34,666 nucleotides of DNA from Candidatus Cloacimonadota bacterium (GTDB lineage: Bacteria; Cloacimonadota; Cloacimonadia; Cloacimonadales; Cloacimonadaceae), in NCBI GenBank assembly GCA_020532515.1, contig JAJBAY010000001.1:90214-124879 (forward strand), written 5' to 3'. Under the pieces are notes generated by a model that made no database searches, had not been told where the DNA came from, and worked only from the letters and a program-made list of their open reading frames with translations. Positions 7,080-16,385 of the stretch are shown piece by piece (the stretch's first letter is position 1; each line of letters opens with the position of its first letter). The position numbers and the translations under genes were made by a program.

Positions 7080-8944
7080 ATACACACAAAATACTCCTTA
7101 TCGCTCTTTTGCTGCTGCTCAGCAGCAGTGCTTTTGCTGAACTGATTCTCTTTCAGGGCTTTGAATCCAGCCCTGCGGACACCTGGAACTACACAGCCAT
7201 ACCTGAGTTTAATAGATTAGGCGACAATGATCAATTCATTGGCAGTACCAGCGTAAACAGCGGAAGCTGGTATTCTGCAAGCGGCAATTTGACTATGCAG
7301 AATCACGCCGTGGAGTTTGAAAGCGTTCAGTTGAGCTCTGGCTATGTCTATACTGTGAAGTTCAATTACTACACACAAGGCCTGAATCCCGCCACGGAAT
7401 ACAGCCGCTACTGCATTGAATATGACAACAGCGAGGCCTGGACAAATTGGTTTGATTTGCAGCCAAATACAAATGTCTGGACAGAAATAAGTGTAGAAAT
7501 CCCGGCTTATGCCACCAGCTTCAGGCTGAAGGTGGAAGCCAGCTACGATGGCTATAATAAATATGCGCATTGGGATGCCTTTACTTTAGAAAGAAGTGGT
7601 ACTCCACCCGTCGCACCTACCGTGAATAACGTAACTGCCCTTCAACGAACGGATGGCAGCAAAATCGTGGATATCCACTACAATGTTTATGATGCTAATA
7701 ATGATCCTGCCACTATCTCGGTTATGCTTTCCGAAGATAGTGGTACCACTTTTGCTTATCAGCCCAATATCGCAAATCTTTACGGGGATATAGGTGAGGG
7801 AATTTATACCGGCACGAATAAACACATTGTCTGGAAAGCCGGAGAAGAGAGTATTGATTATGATGGCTCGCTCTATCGCATCCGGGTCTTGGCGGAAGAT
7901 AATACTTCCGGCAGAGTGGAGACCCCAATATTTAGCCCTGCAGGCGGTGTATTTAACAGTCCACAAATGATAAGCATCACCTGTGCCACAGCAAACGCCA
8001 GAATCTATTACAGTACCAATGGCAGCGACCCTGATCAAAACTCCACGCTCTATACAGGTCCCATAAACATAAGTACTGATACCATTCTGAAAGCCAGGGC
8101 TTACAAGGAGCTGTGGCTGCCTTCGCTTGTTGCGACAAGCGCGACATATATCTTTCCACCCGCAGGTTTTGCCTATGTACCTGGCGGCACATTCACCATG
8201 GGCGATACCAGAGGCGTGGGATATGACTTTGAACTGCCTACCCACAGCGTTACCCTGAATTCTATTTACATGAGCAAATATCAGGTAACTCAAGCGCAAT
8301 ATACTGCTATTATGGGCTCCAATCCGGCTCGTAATTATGGAGTTGGCCCTAACTATCCAGTTTATACCGTTAATTGGTATTCTACCATTAAATACTGTAA
8401 TCTACGCAGTATGAATGAGGGCTTGACGCCTGTTTACAGTATTGGTGGTTCCACCAATCCTACTGCTTGGGGGAATGTCCCAACGTCCAGTGATAGTACC
8501 TGGAGTGCCGCTATCTGTAATTGGAGCGCCAATGGCTACCGTTTGCCTACCGAGGCAGAATGGGAATATGCAGCTCGTAGTGCTACTAATGATCCGGATT
8601 ATTTGTACAGTGGCTCGGACGATCTCAATGCAGTGGGCTGGTATGCTGGTAACAATAGCCCTAATAAAACAAAAGAAGTTGGCACCAAAGCACCCAATGC
8701 CCTTGGTCTTTACGACATGAGCGGTAATCTCGATGAATGGTGTTGGGATTGGGGGGACTCAAATTATTATGATATTAGCCCAAGCAACAATCCTAAAGGT
8801 CCAGATAGTGGTTCCTACCGTGTGCTCCGTGGAGGTTCCTTTTCTACTGCTGCTTATTGGTGCCGTGTTGCGTTTAGGACATGGTACGACCCGTGCTACA
8901 CAAAAAACTTCATCGGTTTCCGGGTCTGCAGAGCAGCTATGTAG
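7076..8944 (+). CDS. Secreted modular protein ending in a formylglycine-enzyme-like (SUMF1 / C-type-lectin fold) domain
   Basis: A 622-residue exported protein from the ATG at 7076 (GAAGG upstream, ATGA overlap). Signal peptide 1-21. Residues ~22-180 look like a beta-sandwich module. Residues ~185-280 are an Ig-like module with ALQRTDGSKIVDIHYNV. Residues ~281-358 are a chitobiase C-terminal-type module (IYYSTNGSDPD). Residues ~361-622 are SUMF1-like, with YVPGGTFTMGD, YRLPTEAEWEYAAR, GLYDMSGNLDEWCWDW and a final GFRVCRA. The paired active-site cysteines of true formylglycine-generating enzymes are not both present near GGSF (residue ~586 on), so it is probably a binding domain rather than a sulfatase activator. 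Ligand unknown. Confidence 0.88.
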   Translation: MNTHKILLIALLLLLSSSAFAELILFQGFESSPADTWNYTAIPEFNRLGDNDQFIGSTSVNSGSWYSASGNLTMQNHAVEFESVQLSSGYVYTVKFNYYTQGLNPATEYSRYCIEYDNSEAWTNWFDLQPNTNVWTEISVEIPAYATSFRLKVEASYDGYNKYAHWDAFTLERSGTPPVAPTVNNVTALQRTDGSKIVDIHYNVYDANNDPATISVMLSEDSGTTFAYQPNIANLYGDIGEGIYTGTNKHIVWKAGEESIDYDGSLYRIRVLAEDNTSGRVETPIFSPAGGVFNSPQMISITCATANARIYYSTNGSDPDQNSTLYTGPINISTDTILKARAYKELWLPSLVATSATYIFPPAGFAYVPGGTFTMGDTRGVGYDFELPTHSVTLNSIYMSKYQVTQAQYTAIMGSNPARNYGVGPNYPVYTVNWYSTIKYCNLRSMNEGLTPVYSIGGSTNPTAWGNVPTSSDSTWSAAICNWSANGYRLPTEAEWEYAARSATNDPDYLYSGSDDLNAVGWYAGNNSPNKTKEVGTKAPNALGLYDMSGNLDEWCWDWGDSNYYDISPSNNPKGPDSGSYRVLRGGSFSTAAYWCRVAFRTWYDPCYTKNFIGFRVCRAAM

Positions 8945-9544
8945 TGATTTATGTTTTCCCCATATTTGCCTTGAAATAAACATAATAGCCCCTGAATTAA
9001 GCATGCTTGGCACAACTCCCACAGCATAGCAAAGAACGGTGCCGGGTCTGTGGCATAGGGTGCCATTGGTTTTCTTTTGCTTATTTTCTTTAGAAAGAAA
9101 AGGAGATGTCGGGTGGCGGGGAGTATAACTGCTTAGAATAATCACCATGGAATGTGGTTTGCTTAAGAAAGAATCTAAACTAGGTTTGCCAAAAAAATGG
9201 GGGAATGTCTGGGCATGATTATTCTTGATGTTTACAGCCATAATAGCAAGTTTACATTTGAGTATAGATTAAAATAATCTTTCTGTCCAGCTTTATCATT
9301 AGCTGGAAAGTGTAAAGTTTCATATTGGATACATCATCTACTGCCTGATGCTCTGAGGCATAGTGTCGCATTTTACCGCAATTGGTAGGAATATCCGGCT
9401 ATTAAAAAGTGAGTAGCAGGTTAATCTGTAGCGCAGAAATGGCTGACCTCAAGACAATTCCATATGCTGATGACAGTTTCCAGTTGACAGACAGAGCAAA
9501 GAAAAAAGAATAGTCTTGAAATACTATATATGGGTGGAAATACG
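8945..9544 (+). other. Intergenic region without a convincing gene (upstream of tilS)
   Basis: About 600 bases. It contains a short A/T palindrome TTTTCTTT-AG-AAAGAAAA (9084-9101), a 6-bp hairpin CCAGCT/AGCTGG near 9290, and a TTGACA (9484-9489) about 55 bases before tilS that could be a -35 box with only a poor -10. A long reverse-strand open frame here overlaps the end of the preceding gene and has no recognisable domain or ribosome binding site. Confidence 0.5.
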
Positions 9545-10996
9545 ATGAGCCTCAGTACAGACTACATCAAGCGACTGATGGATTACCTTGAGCGGGAGCA
9601 GATCCTCTGCACAGGGGAGAAGCTGCTTTTGGCTGTATCCGGAGGTGCGGATTCCACTGCCATGCTGTATTTTTATCACAGATTACGCTTTGTCCTGAAT
9701 GTCACTTTGCTGGCGGTTCATGTGAATCATCAGCTTAGAGGAGAATCCAGTAACTTGGATGAGCAGGCCGTTAGGCAACAGTGCCATAAGCTGAATATCC
9801 CTCTGATCGTTCGTACTATCGATCTGCCCGGGGAAAGGGATTTGGAAAACCGGGCCCGGATGGCACGCTTTGAGATATTCTCACACATATTAGAGAGTTA
9901 CCGCTTCGACAAAATCCTTTTGGCTCATCATAAATGGGATTTGGCAGAAACGGTGCTCTTAAATCTTTTCCGGGGAGCAGGGCTTTCTGGCATGGCCGGC
10001 ATCAAACCGAAACAGGGCAATGTCTTGCATCCGCTTTTGTGCTTTAAGCCAGAGGAGCTGAAGGATATGCTGGTTCAGCAAAATATCAGTTGGCGGGAGG
10101 ATGAAAGCAATCTTGAGACCAAATTTACCCGCAACCGTATTCGCCATGAGCTGATCCCGCTCTTGGAAAAGGACTACAACCCCCAGCTTAGAGATAAACT
10201 GGCAGAAGAAGCCAATATCCTCAATCAAGCGGATCGCTACATCAGCGAAAGAGCACTACGTCGCTATAAAAAGATCTGTCTGGACAATAGCAATCAGAGG
10301 ATCGTCCTGAGTCTGCCGGATTTGCTGAAGGCTCCAGATATCGAGCATTTTTATATTTTGCGGGAGGCCTACAGGCAGGTGAGCGGGCAACAACAGGACT
10401 TTTTCCTGGCAAATCTCAGAGAGATTCAGGGAATTTTATCTGCACAAGGCAGCAAATATGTGAGCCTGCCACATGGGACTTTTGCGATCAAGCGCTATCA
10501 GGAATTGGTCTTTACGGCCAGCCCGGAAGATGTTCAGACTGAAAACTCTGAAGCTTTGCCGATCGAGAGTGAACGCTCGCGGGCCGTGCACATGGACTAT
10601 CGCTTTCGTTTTAAGTACCTTAGGGTATTGCCTCAGGACCATTTAGACTATCAGGGCTTTAGAGCCATCATCGATGCGGATAAAATAAAAAGTGGATTTA
10701 TGATTCGTTCACGAAGGCCGGGAGACCGTTTTATGCCTTTGGGAATGCAGAGTTTTAAAAAGGTAAAAGACTTTTTCATTGACGAAAAAGTAGCAAAATA
10801 TGATAGGGACTTAATCCCCATCTTTGATGATGGAGAAAAGATATTCTGGATTTGCGGTCATCGTATTGATGAGAGGGTTCGTTACACGGAAACTACCAGC
10901 CGCTACTTGATGATCGAGGCCGTATCGCTTTCGAAAAAGCCAAACCGGGCTGCAAACCGGAAAAAAAGAGGATATGATGAATTTGATGAATTGTGA
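9545..10996 (+). CDS. tilS: tRNA(Ile)-lysidine synthase
   Basis: Modifies the wobble cytidine of the tRNA-Ile CAU anticodon to lysidine, so that AUA is read as Ile. The 483-residue product has the PP-loop ATP site AVSGGADS (residues 30-37), the downstream LLAHHKWDLAETVLLNLFRG block, and a C-terminal substrate domain beginning MIRSRRPGDRFMPLGM. The ATG at 9545 is chosen because GGGTGG lies six bases upstream; an ATG five codons earlier has no site. The next gene overlaps its end by about 20 bases. tilS-hpt-ftsH is a widely conserved order. Confidence 0.95.
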   Translation: MSLSTDYIKRLMDYLEREQILCTGEKLLLAVSGGADSTAMLYFYHRLRFVLNVTLLAVHVNHQLRGESSNLDEQAVRQQCHKLNIPLIVRTIDLPGERDLENRARMARFEIFSHILESYRFDKILLAHHKWDLAETVLLNLFRGAGLSGMAGIKPKQGNVLHPLLCFKPEELKDMLVQQNISWREDESNLETKFTRNRIRHELIPLLEKDYNPQLRDKLAEEANILNQADRYISERALRRYKKICLDNSNQRIVLSLPDLLKAPDIEHFYILREAYRQVSGQQQDFFLANLREIQGILSAQGSKYVSLPHGTFAIKRYQELVFTASPEDVQTENSEALPIESERSRAVHMDYRFRFKYLRVLPQDHLDYQGFRAIIDADKIKSGFMIRSRRPGDRFMPLGMQSFKKVKDFFIDEKVAKYDRDLIPIFDDGEKIFWICGHRIDERVRYTETTSRYLMIEAVSLSKKPNRAANRKKRGYDEFDEL

Positions 10997-11522
10997 TATA
11001 TCTGCCGTACTATTTGATGAACGGCGCATACAGACCCGCATCCGAGAGATCGGGCAAGAAATAAATTCCGATTACGACGGCAAAGTGCCTGTGGTGATCG
11101 GTGTGCTAAAAGGTGGTTTTGTCTTCCTTAGTGATCTGATTCGAGCCATCACTATCCCGCTTGAGATCGACTTCCTGGCTATCTCAAGCTACGGAGTGGG
11201 CACCAGCAGCAGCGGTGTGGTCAAGATTCGCAAAGATATCGATATCGAGCTGGCAGACCGTGATGTGATCATCGTGGAAGACATTGTGGACAGCGGACTT
11301 TCCCTGCAATATATCAAAGATTATATTTGGAAACACAAACCTGCCAGCCTTAGAACTTGCGTGCTTTTGGATAAACCAATGGCGCATAAGATCGAGATCT
11401 CATTTGAATATGTGGGCTTTGAAGTAGGCGATGAATTTGTGGTGGGATATGGCTTGGATTTTGCCGAACGCTATCGCAACCTGCCCTATATTGGTATCTT
11501 AAAGGAAGAGTGTTATTCATGA
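10977..11522 (+). CDS. hpt: Hypoxanthine phosphoribosyltransferase
   Basis: Purine salvage enzyme joining hypoxanthine or guanine to PRPP. About 181 residues, normal length. The PRPP-binding loop DVIIVEDIVDSGLSL (about residues 94-108) is canonical, as are the PVVIGVLKGGFVF block and the C-terminal VGYGLDFAERYRNLPYIG. Two adjacent ATG codons (10974 and 10977) share GAGG; the second has the better spacing. It overlaps tilS, and its stop overlaps the ftsH start (ATGA). Confidence 0.95.
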   Translation: MNLMNCDISAVLFDERRIQTRIREIGQEINSDYDGKVPVVIGVLKGGFVFLSDLIRAITIPLEIDFLAISSYGVGTSSSGVVKIRKDIDIELADRDVIIVEDIVDSGLSLQYIKDYIWKHKPASLRTCVLLDKPMAHKIEISFEYVGFEVGDEFVVGYGLDFAERYRNLPYIGILKEECYS

Positions 11523-13747
11523 AATATATCCTGAGTTTGGTCCTTGGTATCCTCGGTGGAGGTCTTTGGGCCCAGAATGTAGCGGATTCCCTGGAGCAGC
11601 TTCCAGTGCAGATGCCAGGGGTGATAGATAGCTTCTCCAGTATGTTGAGATGGTTTATTTATGCCATTATCCTGATCTCGGCGATCGGCCTTATCCGTAT
11701 TTGGATGATCAAACGCAAAGCTGACAAAAGCGGAACTATCGACACGGTACTCAAAAAAGCAACTCCTAATGTGGATGAAAAGGGGAAGCCCGTTAACCCA
11801 GTAAAGAAGTCTATCTTCTCAATGCCCTTTATCTTTGTCCTTATACTATTAGGCATAGTGTTTTGGCATACCTTCAGCGGAAACAAAGAACAAGTAAGCA
11901 AAGAGAGTTTCAGCGATTTCATGATCCGGGTGAATAACAACTCGGTTAAAGAAGCTCAATTCACCGAACGTGATATAATCTATCTGGACTTGGCGAATAA
12001 GAAATATGTGACCACCATTCCCTTCGACGATGCCCGTTTGGTAGATAGCCTGCTGGTGCGTGGGATTAAGGTCACCACCACCAAACCTCCCGCTTGGACG
12101 GGGCTTATTTCCTACGCCTTTACCTTTATATTGCTCATCGTCTTCTGGTTCTTTATCATGAGGTCAATGAGAGGCCAGAATTCCAAAGCCTTTAGTTTTG
12201 GGAAAAGTAAAGCTCGATTACACGAGGCCAGCCGCTCCAAAATCTCCTTCAAGGATGTGGCAGGAGTGGATGAGGCCAAAGAAGAATTGCAGGAAATCGT
12301 GGAATTTCTCAAAAACCCAAAGCGCTTTCAACGCCTGGGTGGCAGAATTCCCCGCGGTGTGCTCTTGGTGGGACTGCCTGGCACAGGTAAGACCCTCTTA
12401 GCCAAAGCTGTATCCGGAGAAGCAGGAGTACCTTTCTTCTCCATATCCGGCTCAGACTTCGTAGAAATGTTTGTGGGTGTGGGCGCAGCCCGGGTGCGGG
12501 ACCTCTTTGAACAAGCCAAAAAGAATTCTCCCTGCATCACCTTTATCGACGAGATTGACGCTGTGGGCCGTCACCGTGGAAGCGGTCTGGGCGGTGGACA
12601 CGACGAAAGAGAACAGACTTTGAATCAACTGCTGGTGGAGATGGATGGCTTTGAACCCAATGAAGCTGTTATTATCATCGCTGCCACAAACCGTCCTGAC
12701 ATCCTGGATCCAGCTCTCTTGCGTCCCGGTAGATTTGATCGTCAGGTCACAGTGGATCTGCCTGATATCAAAGGCAGAACTGCGATTTTGAAAGTTCATG
12801 CTGCCAAGGTTCCACTTGCTGAAGATGTACATTTGGAACTAATCGCTCGCGGCACTCCTGGCTTTAGCGGAGCAGATTTGGCCAATCTGGTGAATGAAGC
12901 AGCCCTGATCGCTGCCAGTAAAAACCTGAGCAGCATTGGGATGGTGAATTTTGAGGCAGCCAAAGATAAGCTGACTCTGGGCATCGAAAAGAAAAGCAGG
13001 GTAATTCCCGAAGCAGATAAGAAGCTTACAGCTTATCATGAGATCGGGCATGTGATCACCAGTATATTCCTGGACTTGGTGGAACCCGTGCACAAGGTCA
13101 GCATCATCCCCAGAGGCTTTACAGGTGGAGCTACTCACTATCTGCAAAGCGATAAAACGGGATATTCCCGTAGCTATCTGAAGCAGTTTATGGTCACCCT
13201 TTTGGGTGGACGATCTGCGGAAGAAGTGGTTTTTGGAGAGCTTACCACTGGAGCTGGTAACGATCTGGAGCGCACGACCGATATTGCCAAGAAGATGGTC
13301 TGCTCTTGGGGAATGAGCGATGTGATCGGCCCCATGACCATCGGCAAAGAACAGAATGAAGTGTTTCTGGGTAAACAGCTGGCCACACATGATGGACACA
13401 GCGATGAGACTACACGTTTGGTGGATTCAGAAATCCGTGCTCTGATTACAGAAGCTCACGACCAAGCTAAAGCCATTTTGACTAAGCACCGCGCGCTTCT
13501 GGAGATCATGTCTCTAGAATTGTTGGAAAAAGAAACCTTGAATACAGATGATATCTTTAGCTTGATTACGGATAATCTGGATATCGAGGAGCGTGAAATA
13601 GTGCAGGCCAAGTATGAGCGCGCCAAGGAAATGCGTTTTGAGCATACCTCAGGTATTGATATGCCTGAAAGCGATGATAGCGCAGAGGAAAACCAAGAAA
13701 AGCTCGAAGATATACCACCCCTGGAGATAGATAATGAACCCAAATAA
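11519..13747 (+). CDS. ftsH: ATP-dependent zinc metalloprotease FtsH
   Basis: Membrane-anchored AAA+ protease that removes damaged membrane and regulatory proteins. 742 residues, about 100 more than E. coli FtsH. Walker A GLPGTGKT at 285-292 (the usual second residue Pro is Leu), Walker [13 protein letters not shown], the SRH arginines in [16 protein letters not shown], and zinc site HEIGH at 507-511 (usually HEAGH). The extra length is at both ends. The N-terminus has a signal-like segment (1-20) and an additional membrane helix (~43-62) before the usual two helices (~102-118 and ~195-217). The C-terminus is an acidic tail. The ATG at 11519 has GGAAGAG upstream. It overlaps hslV. Confidence 0.95.
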   Translation: MKYILSLVLGILGGGLWAQNVADSLEQLPVQMPGVIDSFSSMLRWFIYAIILISAIGLIRIWMIKRKADKSGTIDTVLKKATPNVDEKGKPVNPVKKSIFSMPFIFVLILLGIVFWHTFSGNKEQVSKESFSDFMIRVNNNSVKEAQFTERDIIYLDLANKKYVTTIPFDDARLVDSLLVRGIKVTTTKPPAWTGLISYAFTFILLIVFWFFIMRSMRGQNSKAFSFGKSKARLHEASRSKISFKDVAGVDEAKEELQEIVEFLKNPKRFQRLGGRIPRGVLLVGLPGTGKTLLAKAVSGEAGVPFFSISGSDFVEMFVGVGAARVRDLFEQAKKNSPCITFIDEIDAVGRHRGSGLGGGHDEREQTLNQLLVEMDGFEPNEAVIIIAATNRPDILDPALLRPGRFDRQVTVDLPDIKGRTAILKVHAAKVPLAEDVHLELIARGTPGFSGADLANLVNEAALIAASKNLSSIGMVNFEAAKDKLTLGIEKKSRVIPEADKKLTAYHEIGHVITSIFLDLVEPVHKVSIIPRGFTGGATHYLQSDKTGYSRSYLKQFMVTLLGGRSAEEVVFGELTTGAGNDLERTTDIAKKMVCSWGMSDVIGPMTIGKEQNEVFLGKQLATHDGHSDETTRLVDSEIRALITEAHDQAKAILTKHRALLEIMSLELLEKETLNTDDIFSLITDNLDIEEREIVQAKYERAKEMRFEHTSGIDMPESDDSAEENQEKLEDIPPLEIDNEPK

Positions 13748-14273
13748 TATGCACGCAACCACCATCATCGGTATCCATCGCAATGGCAAAACAGCACTTT
13801 GTGGCGACGGACAGGTCTCCATGGGGGACACCGTGGTCAAAGCTAAGGCGATCAAGATTCGCAGGATATTTGAAGATAAAGTAATAATCGGCTTTGCCGG
13901 AGCCACCGCAGATGCCTTTACCCTCTCTGAAAAGTTTGAAGAAAAGCTGAAGGCAAACAAGGGCAATCTTAAAAGATCAGCAGTGGAATTGGCTAAAGAA
14001 TGGCGTCAGGATAAATACCTCAGACGCCTGGAAGCCATGATCATCGCTGGAGATAAGACCGGTATCCTGATGATCAGCGGAGTGGGGGATGTGATGGAGC
14101 CAGATGATGGACTGATGGCCATAGGTAGCGGTGGAAACTATGCCCTGGCGGCAGCCCGTGCCCTTATGCGCAATACCAAGCTCAGCGAAGAAAAGATAGT
14201 AAGCGAAGCCATGAAGATCGCCTCCGAAATCTGCATCTATACCAATAGCGAATTTGTGCTGGAGGTCTTGTAA
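13734..14273 (+). CDS. hslV: ATP-dependent protease subunit HslV (ClpQ)
   Basis: Proteolytic subunit of the HslUV proteasome-like complex. The ATG at 13734 has GGAG seven bases upstream and lies within the last codons of ftsH. The mature enzyme must begin at a threonine; the sequence [20 protein letters not shown] shows the conserved N-terminal Thr-Thr at residues 9-10, so about eight residues must be removed. An ATG at 13749 would shorten this propeptide to three residues but lacks its own ribosome binding site. [12 protein letters not shown] and [15 protein letters not shown] are typical. The stop overlaps hslU (TAATG). Confidence 0.95.
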   Translation: MNPNNMHATTIIGIHRNGKTALCGDGQVSMGDTVVKAKAIKIRRIFEDKVIIGFAGATADAFTLSEKFEEKLKANKGNLKRSAVELAKEWRQDKYLRRLEAMIIAGDKTGILMISGVGDVMEPDDGLMAIGSGGNYALAAARALMRNTKLSEEKIVSEAMKIASEICIYTNSEFVLEVL

Positions 14274-15628
14274 TGATGGAAATTGACAACTTGACTCCAG
14301 CCCGGATCGTGGAAGAACTGAATAAATACATCATCAGCCAAAATGCAGCCAAACGCAGCGTGGCTATCGCGCTCAGAAACAGATGGCGCCGTCAACAGGT
14401 GCAGAGCGATATGCGCCGCGAGATCATGCCCAACAACATCATCATGATCGGACCTACCGGAGTGGGGAAGACCGAGATTGCCAGACGCATTGCGCGCTTG
14501 GTGAACGCTCCCTTTATCAAAGTGGAAGCATCCAAATTTACCGAGGTGGGCTATGTGGGACGCGATGTGGAATCCATGATTCGCGAACTAATGAGTTATT
14601 CTGTGACTCAGACTCGTACGCAGATGGTAAAAGAGGTTGAGGAAGAGGCCAGAGCTCTGGCGATTGAAAGAGTGTTGGATGCCCTGCTACCACTCAAACG
14701 TAGAAAGAATGATGCGGAAGATCCGGAAGCTCTTGAACGCCACAAACGGAGCCGCGATAAGATGCGCAAAAAGCTGATCAATAACCAGATGGACGACAAA
14801 TTCATTGATATTGAGATTCCTGAGGATTCCTTGCCGAGCTTTGAGATTATGACGAATTTTAATATGGAGGCCTTTGATCTGGATTTCTCAGACATGCTCT
14901 CCAATCTGATGCCGGGACGCGCCGGTAAGAAAAAACACAAAACCACTGTAGCCAAAGCGCTCAAGACCTTTACTGAACATGAGATCGATCAATTGGTGCC
15001 GCGGGACAAAGTTGCTGAAAATGCTAAAAAAGCAGTGGAAGAAAACGGCATAGTCTTCATCGATGAGATTGATAAGATCGCCACCACGGACAAACATGGC
15101 GGCATCGATGTCTCTCGCAGTGGAGTGCAACGCGACCTGCTCCCTATCGTGGAAGGCAGTAGCGTGCCCACAAAATACGGTCCTGTAGATACTGCACACA
15201 TCCTGTTTATCGCGGCCGGAGCATTTACGTCTGCCAAACCCAGTGACCTGATTCCGGAGCTGCAAGGACGCTTTCCGATTAGAGTGGAGCTGAATAGCCT
15301 CACCGAACAGGATTTTGTCCGCATCCTCAGCGAGCCAGAAAATGCTCTGACAAAGCAGTATAAGGAGCTTTTCAACACGGAGGCTGTGGAGCTTTCTTTC
15401 AGCGCAGGGGCGATCAAAGAGATCGCGCGTTTTGCTGCTTTGGCCAATGAAAAGATGGAAGATATCGGAGCCCGCCGCTTGCATACCATCTTAAATACTC
15501 TCTTGGATGACTTTCTCTTTGAAATGCCAAGCAGTAAACTCAAGAAAGTAAGCATCACCAAAAACATGGTCATCTCGCGACTGAGCCCAGTAATCGAGAG
15601 CGAGGATCTCTCGCGCTTTATTCTCTGA
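14273..15628 (+). CDS. hslU: ATP-dependent protease ATPase subunit HslU (ClpY)
   Basis: AAA+ unfoldase that feeds substrates to HslV. 451 residues. Walker A GPTGVGKT at 60-67, Walker B GIVFIDEIDKIA, sensor region PELQGRFPIRVEL, and the characteristic C-terminus EDLSRFIL that inserts into HslV. The family I-domain lies between (~110-240), rich in charged residues. GGAGG precedes the TAATG start. A complete, functional-looking pair with hslV. Confidence 0.96.
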   Translation: MMEIDNLTPARIVEELNKYIISQNAAKRSVAIALRNRWRRQQVQSDMRREIMPNNIIMIGPTGVGKTEIARRIARLVNAPFIKVEASKFTEVGYVGRDVESMIRELMSYSVTQTRTQMVKEVEEEARALAIERVLDALLPLKRRKNDAEDPEALERHKRSRDKMRKKLINNQMDDKFIDIEIPEDSLPSFEIMTNFNMEAFDLDFSDMLSNLMPGRAGKKKHKTTVAKALKTFTEHEIDQLVPRDKVAENAKKAVEENGIVFIDEIDKIATTDKHGGIDVSRSGVQRDLLPIVEGSSVPTKYGPVDTAHILFIAAGAFTSAKPSDLIPELQGRFPIRVELNSLTEQDFVRILSEPENALTKQYKELFNTEAVELSFSAGAIKEIARFAALANEKMEDIGARRLHTILNTLLDDFLFEMPSSKLKKVSITKNMVISRLSPVIESEDLSRFIL

Positions 15629-15692
15629 TGATCTGCACTATAAAAAGGAACTCCATCTCGCCGTATAGGGCTTCCTGTCTCAGGATAAATCC

Positions 15693-16385
15693 ATGAGAAA
15701 AGTATTCCTGTATCTGGGTGACCGGGAACGCGACTACCGCTCTTTGATGCATTATCAAAAAGGTGTGAGCATTGCAGAGAAGACTATTCTCCCTTCGCAA
15801 ATGGTTATCTGTGAGCAGACTCATTCCAAGATAGTGCATATCTGCTCTAATGAGGATAGCGGAGCCGGCTTTGGCCTTCATCCTCAGATTCCCCTGGCAG
15901 ATGGCTTTGCTACCAATATTGTGGATCAATATCTTTTGATCAGAACTGCGGATTGCTATCCGGTGCTCTTTTATGAAAAGGATGCCAAAGCTATCGCTGC
16001 TGTGCACAGTGGTCGTGAAGGCACCAGGAAGAATATCGTGGGGAAGGCAGTGCAAACCCTGGTAGAGCACTTTGGCTGTGATCCCGCCAATATCATCGCT
16101 CAGGTGGGGGCGGGGATCTGTGAAGAGCATTACCAGGTAAGTGAAGAACTTTATGATGCCTTTACAGAAAGCCTTAATGCAGATAACTTTACTACTTGCT
16201 CAAATATGCCCCGGCATCTGAATCTGCGTGCCATTATCTTTCAACAGCTATTAAGAGCTGGGCTCACGTTTTTCAATATCGAAAACGTCCAGATTTGCAG
16301 TTATGAGAATCCTGACTATTATTCATATCGCCGGGATCATGGAAACAATCGTCAAATCAACCTGATCGGGATCAGCAATGAATAA
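15693..16385 (+). CDS. pgeF: Laccase-domain protein PgeF/YfiH (purine nucleoside phosphorylase-like / polyphenol oxidase family)
   Basis: 230 residues of the DUF152 family, whose members act on purine nucleosides or help edit peptidoglycan precursors. Motifs: CEQTHSKIVH (~40-49), the metal/active-site cysteine in TADCYP (Cys88), and AAVHSGREGT (His105), which differs from the common HAGWRG by loss of the Trp. AGGA lies about eight bases before the ATG. It follows hslU by 64 bases and overlaps the next gene by eight. Family assignment is firm; the exact activity is not. Confidence 0.88.
   Translation: MRKVFLYLGDRERDYRSLMHYQKGVSIAEKTILPSQMVICEQTHSKIVHICSNEDSGAGFGLHPQIPLADGFATNIVDQYLLIRTADCYPVLFYEKDAKAIAAVHSGREGTRKNIVGKAVQTLVEHFGCDPANIIAQVGAGICEEHYQVSEELYDAFTESLNADNFTTCSNMPRHLNLRAIIFQQLLRAGLTFFNIENVQICSYENPDYYSYRRDHGNNRQINLIGISNE

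Noticed and set aside
7076-8944. Annotation as an active formylglycine-generating enzyme
   Set aside because: The paired copper-binding cysteines of the active site are not both present, and the domain sits at the end of a modular secreted protein, more like a binding domain.
9135-9225. 10-base inverted repeat AGAATAATCA / TGATTATTCT about 70 bases apart
   Set aside because: A/T-rich and short; in 600 bases such a pair is not clearly beyond chance, and no transposase or terminal-repeat context is present.
8759-9241. 160-codon reverse-strand open frame between the SUMF1-like gene and tilS
   Set aside because: About 190 bases lie antisense to the end of a well-supported gene; no ribosome binding site, no recognisable domain, unusual composition.
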